Shown here: in pieces, positions 27,656 to 36,441 of the stretch
Numbering within the stretch: the stretch's first letter is position 1
How the letters are laid out: each line of letters opens with the position of its first letter
NCBI GenBank assembly: GCA_964247675.1
Contig: CAXTVW010000001.1
Coordinates: 51,799 to 115,798, forward strand
Length of the DNA: 64,000 bases
DNA from: BOG-908 sp964247675
Lineage (GTDB): Bacteria; Pseudomonadota; Alphaproteobacteria; Acetobacterales; Acetobacteraceae
Direction: 5' to 3'
The notes under the pieces: model-generated
The model's input: only the letters and a program-made list of their open reading frames with translations
What the model was told of the DNA's origin: nothing
Database searches by the model: none
Program-made: the position numbers and the translations under genes

Positions 27656-28036
27656 CTAGGACTGGAAACGAACGGCCGTGGCTTCCGTTCCCAGCGAGTC
27701 GTTTGTTGGCCCTACTACGATAGTGACAACAGCATCCGGCTTGGGTTGCGGGTTGTTATGTCTCTTAAGCAATTCGATCCGATCGTTTTCAGAAAGCTTC
27801 ACCGCAGAAAAGTAGACCGTAAAGCCGTCGCCATTGATCTCGCAGAAGTCTTCGCGACTGCATGATGAGGAACCACGCACCTCAACAGTCTTGCCTCTCA
27901 GTTGGACTTGATTTGCAATGAACTTCAGGACGCTGAATGGTTGGGCCTCTTGTGCGACGCCCGGAGACACTAGGGACGAGGCGCAGAGCATGACCATCAA
28001 TGACACTTCGACGGTGCGCTTCAGCCTCATGACCAA
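27656..28036 (-). CDS. Exported hypothetical protein
   Basis: Up to 126 residues; an ATG six bases inside gives MRLKRTVEVSLMVMLCASSL, a signal peptide ending near GVAQ. The mature part has two cysteines in GSSSCSREDFCEINGDGFTV, compatible with a disulfide, followed by a strand-rich segment (AVVTIVVGPTNDSLGTEATA). It may be an OB-like periplasmic domain, but I do not recognise the family. Cargo of the element, transcribed toward the Thoeris genes. Confidence 0.55.
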   Translation of the reverse strand: MVMRLKRTVEVSLMVMLCASSLVSPGVAQEAQPFSVLKFIANQVQLRGKTVEVRGSSSCSREDFCEINGDGFTVYFSAVKLSENDRIELLKRHNNPQPKPDAVVTIVVGPTNDSLGTEATAVRFQS

Positions 28037-28072
28037 TCCTTATGGCGATAGGGTAGAAGCCTTCCTTACTGG

Positions 28073-28415
28073 TCACGCACGAGTCGGACCAACCTTTTTC
28101 AACAAACCGGCGCCGTCCGGAGCGAACCGCAGGGTCACCGAGTGCGTGTGGGCATCGGCGCCGCCCGCGAACAGGCCGACTACAGGCACGTAGGAGGCGG
28201 CCCGGGTGGTCACCCTCGTATAGGCCCAGCCCGCCACCCGTGCGCCGTCTGCGGTGACGCTCAGCGCGGTTGGCTGGCCTATTTGCGCCACCACCTCGTC
28301 GTAGGTCGTATGACCCCTCTGGAACGACGCCACGGCGGCCGGGTCAACCTTCGTTTCCCGAGGAGGCGCAGCCGGCAAGCAGCACGACGAGGGACAGGAT
28401 GACGGCGCGACGCAT
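28073..28415 (-). pseudogene. Frameshifted lipoprotein (SmpA/BamE-like fold)
   Basis: One frame starting at 28415 gives a lipoprotein signal MRRAVILSLVVLLAGCASSG and stops soon after (stop at 28344-28346). The neighbouring frame continues directly as PPRETKVDPAAVASFQRGHT, TYDEVVAQIGQPTALSVTAD and GWAYTRVTTR, which is the body expected after such a signal: short helix, then the 'GxTTxxxVxxxxGxP' pattern of small SmpA/OmlA-type outer-membrane lipoproteins. A single-base slip near the lipobox would join the two. This is either a real frameshift mutation, or a sequence error that hides an intact gene of about 110 residues. Confidence 0.6.
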
Positions 28416-28614
28416 GGCGATTGTCCTTGCCGGCCCGTAACTTTCAGTCCGCTTTAGGTGGTCGTCAAGGTAATCGAAAACAGAACAAAAGGGCAGGACG
28501 GATAGGCGGGTCACGGATCGGTCGGACCAACTATAGTCGTTGGTCCGATCCGTCCGCCACGGACCAAGCGGATCAATCCGCGTGCGATCCGTGGCAATCC
28601 GTCCAATCCGCCTC

Positions 28615-30663
28615 TTATGCCTCCTGCTTGAGAAGGAAGATCTGCTCGCCAAGCTGGGCCACCAGCTTCAGCCCAACTAGGTCCCGCAACGCCTTCCGGA
28701 ACACGTTCGCCCGGTCTGCTGGCTTGCTGGCGGTAGATAGGCCGCGCGCCTCGCAGGCTACCTGCCAGGTGATCCGGGGCACGCTGTGCGACCCGCCGAA
28801 GGCGACGCCAGCCCAATTCATCTCATCCGGGGTGGCCTGCACATCCGGGCCGCCTTCGGCCACGAGCTCCTCCAGGATCGTCAGCGCCTTCCGTTGCGTG
28901 GGGGCCAGCGCCTTCGTCCGCTTGACGGTGCCGGGGTCAATCTCCACCGCCACCGGCCGCGTGACCGGATCGCCGTCCTGATCCGTGCCGATCCGCACGG
29001 ACTCGAAGCCGAAACACATCTCCTGGCCGAAGCTCTCGCCGTTCCGGTTCTTGCCCATCGTCACCGTCACGACGTTCGTCTCCGGGTCCTTGGCCAGGAA
29101 GAGAGTGACGTCCGCGTCCGCCTCCAGCACACCCGAACCGGAGGCGGTCTGTCCGCCTGCCTTGGTGGTGTGGTGCACGTTGAGGACGCTCGGCCCCGGT
29201 TCGCCGTCCTCCCGCGTCGTGAGCTCGCGGGCGAAGGCGACAACCTGGCCCATCTGGTCTGCGTCATTCTCGGCCAACCCCGCCCAGCCGGCCCGCAGCG
29301 TGTCGAAGATGACGAGATCGGGCCGGCCCACGCGGATTATCCGCTTGATCTCCTCCCGCTCCTCCGGGCAGGTCAGGAGGTTGCGCGCCCGTACGAACAG
29401 GCGGAAGTCCGGCGCGTCCCCATACTTGAGCTGCAGAGCTTGGATGCGCCCGGCCATGCCGCGCTCATCTTCCAGGCCGAAGTAGGCTACTCGGCCGGGC
29501 TTGGTCCGGCGCGCAAACACGGTCTGACCCTGGGCCAGCCGGTAAGCCAGCAAGGGGATGAAGCAGCTCTTACCGGAGGCCGGGAGCGCGGCGACAACCC
29601 CAACCTGCCCCTTCGCGAGAAGGCCTTTGATGATGTAGGGCGGGATGGGCATGTTGGCGCATTGGCTGGGGGACAGGCCGACAAGGCGCGACCCGTTCAG
29701 CCCGGACGCCTCCGTAGCGTGCCAGGGGTCGCCGCCCGCGCCATGAGTCATGGCCGGCTCGGGTGGTGGCAGCACAACCGGGAACCCTTGGAACAGCGCC
29801 CGTAGATCCGGCACCGCGTGTTTGCCGTGCTCATAGTCCCGGACGGCTGTTTCGTAGCCGCCCAGGACGTCCTGCACGAACCGGTCCCGGCTCTTGAAGC
29901 CGGCGCCGCGCGGCGCCCAATGCCGCTCCAACACCCGGACGGCCATCTCGCCGGACAGGCCTATGCGCGCCATCTCCGCACCCAGCCGGAAGCCGTATTC
30001 GTGCCACACGCCGCCTACCGCCGGCTCGGCGGCCTTCGCCACGCGGACAGCCCGCCGCACGTTCGCGAAACGATCACTCTCGATCGCGGTGTAAGTCGTG
30101 ATTTGTCGAGCGCGGTCCCGTTCGGCCCGCGTGCCCACCTTCTCGGCCACGAAAGCCGGAAGCGGGCGGATGCCGGTATCCTCCACCACTGTGTAGGTCC
30201 GGCCGTCTATCACGCTCCCCGGTGCAACCACGTACCCGTCCGCGCCGCGCGTATCTATGCCAGGCGCCAGCTTGCCCGCACCGGTGCGGATGTCCTCGGC
30301 CGCGAAATAGACGTGCGTGCCACCGCCCGCTGTTTTGACCACCAGACCGCCGATTTCCCCACCAAGGGCCAGGAACTCGGCCACACCATCGCGCCCGTCC
30401 TTTACGTCCAGGTCAACGACGAGCGTACGTCCGTCTCGCGGCGTGGCGCCGATGTTGTAGTGCAGTGCGGTGCCTGTCAGCACATCTGTCCAGAGCGAGC
30501 GTATCTCGCCGGGGTCTGTGGTGGCGCCCAGGTGGCCATTGCTGCCCGGCAACGGCTCCTTGCCGCCCTCCTGCAGGGGGAACACGGCAAGCCCCCTTCG
30601 CGCCCAATTTAGGGCGTGCTCCAGCTTGGTTGTCGCAGAGTCAGTGGTGGTTGTTGCTGGCAT
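28615..30663 (-). CDS. Primase-polymerase / RepA-type helicase fusion
   Basis: A 682-residue two-part replication protein. Residues ~13-180 are a bifunctional primase/polymerase (prim-pol) domain: RRGLAVFPLQEGGKEPL, metal-binding Asp in VVDLDVKDG (82-90), GGGTHVYF, DTRGADGYVVAPGS. Residues ~340-560 form an AAA_25/RepA-like ATPase with Walker A VAALPASGKSC (357-367) and Walker B LVIFDTLRAG (450-459). It should start replication of the element from its own origin. Such fusions are typical of phage satellites (Pri-Rep) and some temperate phages. It is the last phage-type gene on the minus strand. Confidence 0.88.
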   Translation of the reverse strand: MPATTTTDSATTKLEHALNWARRGLAVFPLQEGGKEPLPGSNGHLGATTDPGEIRSLWTDVLTGTALHYNIGATPRDGRTLVVDLDVKDGRDGVAEFLALGGEIGGLVVKTAGGGTHVYFAAEDIRTGAGKLAPGIDTRGADGYVVAPGSVIDGRTYTVVEDTGIRPLPAFVAEKVGTRAERDRARQITTYTAIESDRFANVRRAVRVAKAAEPAVGGVWHEYGFRLGAEMARIGLSGEMAVRVLERHWAPRGAGFKSRDRFVQDVLGGYETAVRDYEHGKHAVPDLRALFQGFPVVLPPPEPAMTHGAGGDPWHATEASGLNGSRLVGLSPSQCANMPIPPYIIKGLLAKGQVGVVAALPASGKSCFIPLLAYRLAQGQTVFARRTKPGRVAYFGLEDERGMAGRIQALQLKYGDAPDFRLFVRARNLLTCPEEREEIKRIIRVGRPDLVIFDTLRAGWAGLAENDADQMGQVVAFARELTTREDGEPGPSVLNVHHTTKAGGQTASGSGVLEADADVTLFLAKDPETNVVTVTMGKNRNGESFGQEMCFGFESVRIGTDQDGDPVTRPVAVEIDPGTVKRTKALAPTQRKALTILEELVAEGGPDVQATPDEMNWAGVAFGGSHSVPRITWQVACEARGLSTASKPADRANVFRKALRDLVGLKLVAQLGEQIFLLKQEA

Positions 30664-30763
30664 CTGTGCCCCCGCAGGCTTGAACTTCGTTTCGATTGTG
30701 CTACGCTGCGGGTGTCCCTCCGCGAGCGGTCAAAGGCGATGCGCGAGCATCGCCTTTACTGTT

Positions 30764-31183
30764 TCAAGCGTCGCAGCGCATGGCCGGCGCTGGCCAGAAA
30801 AGCTGGAGGCGAAACACACGCAGGATTGCGGCGACGTTTTTGGGGCTGGTGTTCCACCGGTTGTCACTAAGCGCGCGAAACACGAACGCCGCGACTGCCT
30901 CTTCGCCCATTGCGTTCCAGGCATTCTCTGCCTCACTCCAGGCGAACCAACGACCGCGTCCGATGAACAAAAGCCGTTGCTGTCCGCCACGCACCCATGA
31001 GGTTTGAAGAACGTGCCGCGCCGAACCGGTGGGATGTTTCGGATCACCCACGTAGCAGCGCTCCCGGATCGGGAGCGTCGAGTTAAAAATCCCGGCCGGT
31101 CGCGCCGCCGGCTCGTCAATATGCAGCATTGGCGGCTCGGGTGGCAGGCTGGCCGGGCGCTTCGCAGCGCGCGAGGTTTGCAT
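30764..31183 (-). CDS. Hypothetical phage/element protein
   Basis: A 139-residue protein starting at an ATG preceded by AAGGAGAAACTACC. The middle (GQQRLLFIGRGRWFAWSEAE, then NAWNAMGEEAVAAFVFRAL) has a strand-strand-helix look with many aromatics and resembles the N-terminal part of some phage primase/helicase proteins, but this is weak. It lies just before the primase-polymerase gene in the same direction and may belong to the replication module. Confidence 0.55.
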   Translation of the reverse strand: MQTSRAAKRPASLPPEPPMLHIDEPAARPAGIFNSTLPIRERCYVGDPKHPTGSARHVLQTSWVRGGQQRLLFIGRGRWFAWSEAENAWNAMGEEAVAAFVFRALSDNRWNTSPKNVAAILRVFRLQLFWPAPAMRCDA

Positions 31184-31196
31184 GGTAGTTTCTCCT

Positions 31197-31391
31197 TCAG
31201 GTTTGCGGTTTGGGGGTGAAAAGGCGTTCTGCAGCGGCACGGCGCGCCGTGGCTGACAGCTTGGACAGATCAGCTTCGTGCGCAGAACGGATCACCCAGT
31301 CGGCTACCCGGCGCCGTGTGGCCAGGCGGACCTTCCAGTCTCCGCGCGGCGGGATGACCGGCCGGGGGCGATGCGTGCGCATGGTGATCAC
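31197..31391 (-). CDS. Small basic hypothetical protein
   Basis: 64 residues, Arg-rich (MITMRTHRPRPVIPPRGDWK, ATRRRVADWVIRSAHEADL). The ATG overlaps the stop of the prohead-protease gene (ATGA) and the next gene begins 14 bp on, so it sits in a coupled series. A basic helical protein may bind nucleic acid. Family not recognised. Confidence 0.5.
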   Translation of the reverse strand: MITMRTHRPRPVIPPRGDWKVRLATRRRVADWVIRSAHEADLSKLSATARRAAAERLFTPKPQT

Positions 31392-32224
31392 CCGCCCGCC
31401 GGCCGGGACTTGTGGGCCAACTCAGACGCTCTCGCACGGCGTACTTCCGCCGTCGAATTATTGCTCCAGTCGCGGGCGAACTGGACCTCGGCAGCCCGGC
31501 GAGCATGTTCGGCCGCTTCGGCAAACCTCTTCTCGGGTCCGGGCGGCATCAATGCACGTACGCGGTCCGGCGCCGAGAGGCCTGCGAGCTTGATCTCGCG
31601 TGCACGCCCCATGCGCTCCTCGCGCGAGAGCGGCGGCGTCTGCGGCGCCGGTGCGGCGGGTGTGTTGCCCCGTGCTGCGGCCCGCGCGGCTTGCTGGCGC
31701 CCGGTCTTCTCAAAAGCCGCTGCCTTGCGTCGGCGCTCAGCCTTGGCCGACTCACTCAGCGACTTGGCATTCGTGGCGTCTATGAGGGTGGCCCGGGACT
31801 GCGCCGGAATGCTCACGACTGAAATCTCACAAAGAACCCACTTCTTATACCGTTGTGGGCCACGCGGCCGCGCCGGGTCCATCGGCTCGGACCGAACCGG
31901 GTCGAAGCCGATGCTGGTGCTCCGAAGGATGTTGTTTTGTATCAAACCCCAGTATTCGTCGGCCTTGGGTGACACACCGGGAGGAGCAAACGTGAGGTCC
32001 GCAATGGTTCGAGTGCCGTCGCGTCTGATATTCGAGGCGGTGCCGATCGGGCAGGCTGGGTCATGGCCGGCCAGAACCACCGGATTTTGCATGAAGAGTG
32101 AGAGATCGGCGCCAGCCTGTTCCACAACCTCGCCAGTACGATCAATTGAATCATCGGAGATGGTGAACCGCGCGATGCGATCTCCGACTATTGAGCCGCC
32201 GCCGGATAGTGTTTTGCGTAGCAT
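31388..32224 (-). CDS. HK97-type prohead protease
   Basis: A 278-residue protein. The first ~150 residues match the U35/S78 prohead protease fold: FTISDDSIDRTGEVVEQAGA, PVVLAGHDPACPIGTASNI with the active-site His, ILRSTSIGFDPVR with the active-site Ser, and WVLCEISVVSIPAQSRATL. The remaining ~120 residues are Ala/Arg-rich and helical and could act as an internal scaffold. These proteases trim capsid protein during head assembly. No major capsid gene is recognisable next to it, which is unusual: in phages the two are normally adjacent. Confidence 0.8.
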   Translation of the reverse strand: MLRKTLSGGGSIVGDRIARFTISDDSIDRTGEVVEQAGADLSLFMQNPVVLAGHDPACPIGTASNIRRDGTRTIADLTFAPPGVSPKADEYWGLIQNNILRSTSIGFDPVRSEPMDPARPRGPQRYKKWVLCEISVVSIPAQSRATLIDATNAKSLSESAKAERRRKAAAFEKTGRQQAARAAARGNTPAAPAPQTPPLSREERMGRAREIKLAGLSAPDRVRALMPPGPEKRFAEAAEHARRAAEVQFARDWSNNSTAEVRRARASELAHKSRPAGG

Positions 32225-32297
32225 GTCGTAGTTCCCTTATGTTTGATGCAGGCATGGTAGTCGTCAGTCGTGGTTGCTGAATTAACCGAGACAACTG

Positions 32298-32615
32298 CTA
32301 GAGGTAAGCCGTGATCGCGGTTGCCGGGTCTCCGGCGGCCAGGGCGGCGGCTACCAACGCTTTCGCTTCGGGCAGCAAGAGATTGAGCACGGCACCCGGC
32401 CCAAACGTCTGATTTGCGCGGTAGGGCGTGGCCGAACCTACTAACCCAGGCGGCACCAAAAAACCCGGCACAAGCTGGTAACTCGATGTCCCTAGCGTGA
32501 CCGTCACGGCTCCGCAGTAGCCGCCGTCAACGGTGGACGAGATGTCCGCATATACCGGCGTCGTCCCGTTAAGGAGCCCGGTCTGCACGAGTACGGGATT
32601 AAGCGGGTTCAGCAT
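32298..32615 (-). CDS. Hypothetical phage protein (head-associated position)
   Basis: 105 residues, rich in Gly, Thr and small hydrophobics (NPLNPVLVQTGLLNGTTPVY, GGYCGAVTVTLGTSSYQLVP), giving a beta-strand pattern and a helical end (EAKALVAAALAAGDPATAI). It overlaps the next gene by 7 bp. The position between a helical protein and the prohead protease would suit a decoration or small structural protein, but no family is recognised. Confidence 0.55.
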   Translation of the reverse strand: MLNPLNPVLVQTGLLNGTTPVYADISSTVDGGYCGAVTVTLGTSSYQLVPGFLVPPGLVGSATPYRANQTFGPGAVLNLLLPEAKALVAAALAAGDPATAITAYL

Positions 32616-32827
32616 GGTGTGTTCTCCGGTTGTGCGCAGAGCTCGCCGGCGCCGTTGCGCACAATCGCCTCACCCTGCAGGATCGGGAGCTCTACGATCG
32701 TGCCCACCGCCGGCCGATACGTCTCGGCGTAGGCTGTGCCGCCCGGCGTCGCTGCCAGGCGAATCAGTTCGAGACCACGGCGCAGGACGATGATCCGGAG
32801 AGTGGGCTCGTCGGCGGGAACGGTCAT
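32609..32827 (-). CDS. Small hypothetical phage protein
   Basis: 72 residues with several strands (TLRIIVLRRGLELIRLAATP, GTIVELPILQGEAIVRNGAG). It starts at an ATG overlapping the stop of the preceding gene (ATGA) and overlaps the following one, so it belongs to a tightly coupled run. Function unknown. Confidence 0.5.
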   Translation of the reverse strand: MTVPADEPTLRIIVLRRGLELIRLAATPGGTAYAETYRPAVGTIVELPILQGEAIVRNGAGELCAQPENTPC

Positions 32828-33372
32828 TCCGCAACTCCCGACTTAATTGCGCGCTTGAACCTGGCCAACTCATTCTCCAGGAAATCCAGCGCGGGATGCT
32901 GTGCAGTAATGGTCCCGCGCGGCCCCTGCATTTGACCCTGGTCATAAAGAAAATAACAAAGCGAAGGAAGCGAAGCTGCCTCGGCGTTCAGGCCAAGCTC
33001 GGCGAAGTCATACCGTGTTCGGGCGTGTGCCGCGATCTTCGCCAGCAATGCTCGGTGATCCTTGCAGATCGCGGTGAGCTCTGAGGCGGCAAGCGTGTTA
33101 AGCCGTTTGGCATTCTCGGCCCGTTCGCGCGCTACAGCGTCGGCGCGCTGGACTACCAACGCGTCTATCTCACGGTCGATACGAACACACGCGCGGCTGG
33201 CGAGCGTCGCGTCGCGTTCGGCAGCGTCTATATCGTTGTCGGTCGCGCCCGCTGCAGTCAGCGCTGCCGCCAGTCCGGTCGCAGCCGCGAAGTCGGCTTT
33301 CTTGGCCCCGAGGGCGCGGTGCGCAAGTATGATCGTGGCGTTTAGGCTGGCGATCGTTTCCGTGGTGGACAT
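32824..33372 (-). CDS. Helical hypothetical phage protein
   Basis: 182 residues, largely alpha-helical and Ala-rich with long charged stretches (ERDATLASRACVRIDREIDA, VARERAENAKRLNTLAASEL) that could form coiled coil. A GGAG site precedes the ATG. Similar helical proteins occur beside phage head genes, so a scaffold-like or DNA-associated role is conceivable, but I do not recognise a family. Confidence 0.55.
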   Translation of the reverse strand: MSTTETIASLNATIILAHRALGAKKADFAAATGLAAALTAAGATDNDIDAAERDATLASRACVRIDREIDALVVQRADAVARERAENAKRLNTLAASELTAICKDHRALLAKIAAHARTRYDFAELGLNAEAASLPSLCYFLYDQGQMQGPRGTITAQHPALDFLENELARFKRAIKSGVAE

Positions 33373-33456
33373 GCAAGTAGCTCCGTTCCTTATCCGGAAT
33401 GATACTCCTGCTTTTTCGAAAAGGAAGGGGTCAGGATGTGCCTCGAAAAGCCGGGT

Positions 33457-33804
33457 TCACGCCACGGCTTTGCGCTCCACATTAACCAAAATCCGCTCGA
33501 TCCGCGCGGCTGTCAGCGGTCCGGTATGCCGGGAAAGCGCGTTAACAGTGCGGAGAACTTCGGCATGGGCGCCGTCCCCCGGCTCGGCAAGTCTCGCCGC
33601 TATTTTCCGCGCGTCTGCTTTTGCGCTACCACGCGTACCGAACTGCTCCCGGAGCCGATGCAACAGGATGTCCCGGACGCACGCGCGTGCTCCAACCGAC
33701 GCGACCAAGGTTGCGACCGCTACCGCTTGTGGGATCGACAAACTGGCGAGCGCGGCGGCAACGCCCGGCGCATGGGTAGCCGGACGGTTGGTGGTCTGGG
33801 TCAT
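33457..33804 (-). CDS. Hypothetical protein
   Basis: 115 residues starting at an ATG preceded by GGAGATG. The middle is Ala/Val-rich helix (GVAAALASLSIPQAVAVATL), the rest basic and helical (REQFGTRGSAKADARKIAAR, LNVE.. end). The gene shares its direction with the run 32.3-33.4 kb. No family recognised. Confidence 0.5.
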   Translation of the reverse strand: MTQTTNRPATHAPGVAAALASLSIPQAVAVATLVASVGARACVRDILLHRLREQFGTRGSAKADARKIAARLAEPGDGAHAEVLRTVNALSRHTGPLTAARIERILVNVERKAVA

Positions 33805-34046
33805 GGCGAGCATCTCCGGATCAGCGTGGCGGGAGACCAACTCTCGCACGACGTTCGCTTAGCGTAACTGTCCAAGTGGAGACAAACAAGGGAGCGTAGA
33901 CAGCTTCGGGAGCGTAACAATCGCACTTTCGATGTCCCCTGTTTAATTCTCGATTGTTGACGATTTCGTGTTGACAGCTACCGGGTATCTCGATCAAGTT
34001 ATCGTGAGGCAGGCACAATCTCGCGCCGCCCAGAGAGGCTCCGCTA

Positions 34047-34292
34047 ATGACAACCACGACCCGCCGTGCACGCCAGCCTTTGCGCACGATATCCTCTGAA
34101 CTGGAGGACGCGCTGGCTCAACTGCTATTCTCGGCTTCTTCGATTGTCGATGCCCACGGGGATTTCGAGCCGGCTGTGGTGGGCGCGAGGGCTTTGAACA
34201 GTATCAGGCGGGTCGGCTTGATCGCCCTGGCAGACGCAGGAGGAAAGCCGAAGCGCACGCGCCCGGCCGCAGTCCTGCAGCTAGCGGCGTAA
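34047..34292 (+). CDS. Small hypothetical protein, opposite strand
   Basis: 81 residues (MTTTTRRARQPLRTISSELE, DALAQLLFSASSIVDAHGDF, RALNSIRRVGLIALADAGGK). It is the only plus-strand gene in the phage-like block and may be a regulator or antisense-side small protein, as its basic N-terminus and helices suggest. The 33850-34046 stretch before it is A/T-rich, so probably carries divergent promoters. Family unknown. Confidence 0.5.
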   Translation: MTTTTRRARQPLRTISSELEDALAQLLFSASSIVDAHGDFEPAVVGARALNSIRRVGLIALADAGGKPKRTRPAAVLQLAA

Positions 34293-34348
34293 AGGTTGGT
34301 GCGGGCCGCCGCCTCTAGTGCGTGGCGGCGGCCTTGTAGACCAGCCTG

Positions 34349-34813
34349 TTAAATCGTGTCCCATGGATTGGGCGCGGCTGGGCGCTCCAAGTGCGACGGC
34401 ACCTTCAAGCGATCGGCCGGTGTCATTCCGAACCGAGCAGACAGCGTGACGAACCTTTTGTGGCTCTCCGAACGAAGGGCTGCAGCAGGATGCGGACGAT
34501 ATATTATGGACCCCGCCTCACTGCGAGTTTCGTACACTGGCCCGCCGGCCTTCTCAACCAGTTCCCCCGCCTCGATGTACTGGCTCCAGGCCTCCAGGAG
34601 AAGGATGAGATTTGGGCCGTCCGCCACCGTCAGCGTGCCTTGCTCGACAAGCGGTGTCGCGATCTTCGGAAGCCACTCCCGGGCACGCGGTGTGAGCATG
34701 GCGAGGTCGATGTCAGGCATCCCTACCACCCTTGGCGGCTCCGTATGGTTGACTCGGCATTTCTGCAGCGTCCCGGCCAATGCTTTTTCCTCGTTTGTCT
34801 TCCTGCGCGCCAC
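34349..34813 (-). CDS. Phage terminase small subunit (P27-like)
   Basis: 154 residues from a GTG at 34813 that has AAAAGGAG just upstream. ARRKTNEEKALAGTLQKCRV at the start resembles the 'K..E...GT' opening of P27 small terminases, and the C-terminal SHKRFVTLSARFGMTPADRL with PNPWD is the typical ending (KRLATEFGLTPAARxR). Small terminases bind pac/cos DNA and direct the large subunit. No large terminase gene follows. In satellites, a stand-alone TerS redirects a helper phage's packaging machine to satellite DNA, which may be its role here. Confidence 0.75.
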   Translation of the reverse strand: MARRKTNEEKALAGTLQKCRVNHTEPPRVVGMPDIDLAMLTPRAREWLPKIATPLVEQGTLTVADGPNLILLLEAWSQYIEAGELVEKAGGPVYETRSEAGSIIYRPHPAAALRSESHKRFVTLSARFGMTPADRLKVPSHLERPAAPNPWDTI

Positions 34814-35085
34814 GAAAACAACTCCTTTTTGGCTGACTGTTTTACCGGCTGGATAGGTGGCCAGTCCGGACTTTGGCAAAACGGCACACTGCACGCGTGG
34901 AAATTTGACCCCCATCCGGTAGCCCGCACGCATTCTGCCGACATATTTAACCGCCACCCCCTATGGCGGTACGATGGTCGGTGTCAGGCACCCCGGCGGG
35001 CGCGTGCCGCGCGGCGACTTGGACAGATGATAGATGCGGCTGTCCAAGCACCGAGCGTCATGCAGGGATTGTAGTCTGCACTGCA

Positions 35086-35916
35086 CTAGGGCGTCGTCAC
35101 CGTCATGCCCCAGCAGTTAACCGTGGCGTTGTCGGTGCCGGCCGGCGCGTAGAATCCGAAGCCGACAAAGTTAGGCGTCCCCAGAAAGGCCGATGCTGCC
35201 TCGGTGTACAGCGGGACAAAGCTGGCGTCACTCAAGGGATCGTTCGCGGCGCTGAAGCTTATGTTAGTTCCATCGAACTTGATCCGCAGCGCCATCAAAG
35301 CCTGGCTAAACAATTGGCTTCGGTTGTACTGGTTGGTTACGCGGCTTCCACCGCCGCTCAAATTGTTCCAGCGATCCACATAGAACGGGGGCGGGCTTGC
35401 ACTGCATTGGGTGTAGGCAGTTATAAAATTGCCGGTGGTTGCGTTGGCTACCAAAACACCCAGCGAGTTGGCCAAATCAGCCCTCCCCTCCATCGTCAAG
35501 AGAAAAGTTGAGGTCCAGGGGTTTGCGCCGGGATTTACGCCCAACGCCAGCCAAGATTCTACCAGATCGGCGTAGAAGTGAATCGGGCCGCCTGGAATGT
35601 CGAGTGCAGACACCGAGGCGCCGCCCGTGCCGATCGGGCCATTTCCCGTCCAGTTAAGCATCGTTAAAGAGGACAGGGCAGGCCGGTTCCACGCGCCAGT
35701 GCTGCGGAAACTGCCCCAACCCGGAGCGTAGAGCGGCCCATTCCCGGCGCTTGATCCGCCGCCACTCGTCCCGCTTGTTCCAGTGCCACTGGACGCTAGA
35801 GCAGCGATCTGCGCCGCCGTGGCCACCTGAATAACATCGCTGGTTGCTGACGCTATAAACAGGCGGTCCGTGCCGACGACTGTCGAGCGTGCGGTATATG
35901 CGCTCATATCTGGCAT
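35086..35916 (-). CDS. Phage structural-like protein (fibre/decoration type)
   Basis: 276 residues. After a short N-terminal domain (YTARSTVVGTDRLFIASATS, DVIQVATAAQIAAL) there is a Gly/Ser/Thr hinge (GTSGTSGGGSSAG) and then a ~210-residue beta-rich domain with many aromatics (FYADLVESWLALGVNPG, FVGFGFYAPAGTDNATVNCW). The N-terminal pattern is common in short phage tail or virion-surface proteins, and the C-terminal part looks like a jelly-roll carbohydrate-binding or receptor domain. It stands alone between the terminase gene and the AlpA-like gene. Confidence 0.55.
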   Translation of the reverse strand: MPDMSAYTARSTVVGTDRLFIASATSDVIQVATAAQIAALASSGTGTSGTSGGGSSAGNGPLYAPGWGSFRSTGAWNRPALSSLTMLNWTGNGPIGTGGASVSALDIPGGPIHFYADLVESWLALGVNPGANPWTSTFLLTMEGRADLANSLGVLVANATTGNFITAYTQCSASPPPFYVDRWNNLSGGGSRVTNQYNRSQLFSQALMALRIKFDGTNISFSAANDPLSDASFVPLYTEAASAFLGTPNFVGFGFYAPAGTDNATVNCWGMTVTTP

Positions 35917-36041
35917 TTCATCTTCCTTTCAAGTGCGTAAATTGCGGCGGAAACTAGGCCGTATCGCCTGGGTGACGGTCAGGCCGTTAAGCCAATCGGT
36001 TGTAAATAGAACCGAGAACCTGAACGGCGATGAGCACTACT

Positions 36042-36299
36042 TCAGGCTGCTGCTTTGAAGTTGGCTGCAACGGCCAAACGGTGTTCGGATGTCGTGCTCC
36101 TCGCCGGGCTGAGCTTCCCATGCGCCCACTCCAACGCATCGGCCCACACGTACAACACGCGATTTCCGAATTTCTGGAAGGGCGGGCCGCCGCCCCGAGT
36201 GGCCATGCAGGCAAGGCTGGCGTAAGCAACCGAAAAGCCCTCCTCAGCCAAGGCTGAGACAAGTTCCTGCCTAGATAGTAGAGCTTGTGGGTTCCGCAT
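36042..36299 (-). CDS. AlpA-like helix-turn-helix regulator
   Basis: 85 residues from an ATG preceded by GAGGG. LLSRQELVSALAEEGFSVAY, then FQKFGNRVLYVWADALEWAH, matches the pattern of small MerR/AlpA-type proteins (a winged helix followed by F.k.G.r.vly...dlieW). In P4-like and PICI elements AlpA controls integrase/excision genes. It ends 143 bp from the integrase stop region and is read in the same direction, so it is probably the excision or activation regulator of this element. Confidence 0.65.
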   Translation of the reverse strand: MRNPQALLSRQELVSALAEEGFSVAYASLACMATRGGGPPFQKFGNRVLYVWADALEWAHGKLSPARSTTSEHRLAVAANFKAAA

Positions 36300-36441
36300 C
36301 GTTTTGCCCTCGGTTGCTGTATATCGCAACCAAAATATCGGCAACGCATCGAAATGCAAGGGAGTGAAAACGGGGTCGAAAAGCGAAACCTTCAGCTCAC
36401 ATCGACATAACATTCTACCACACCGTGAGCGGCAATAAGAT

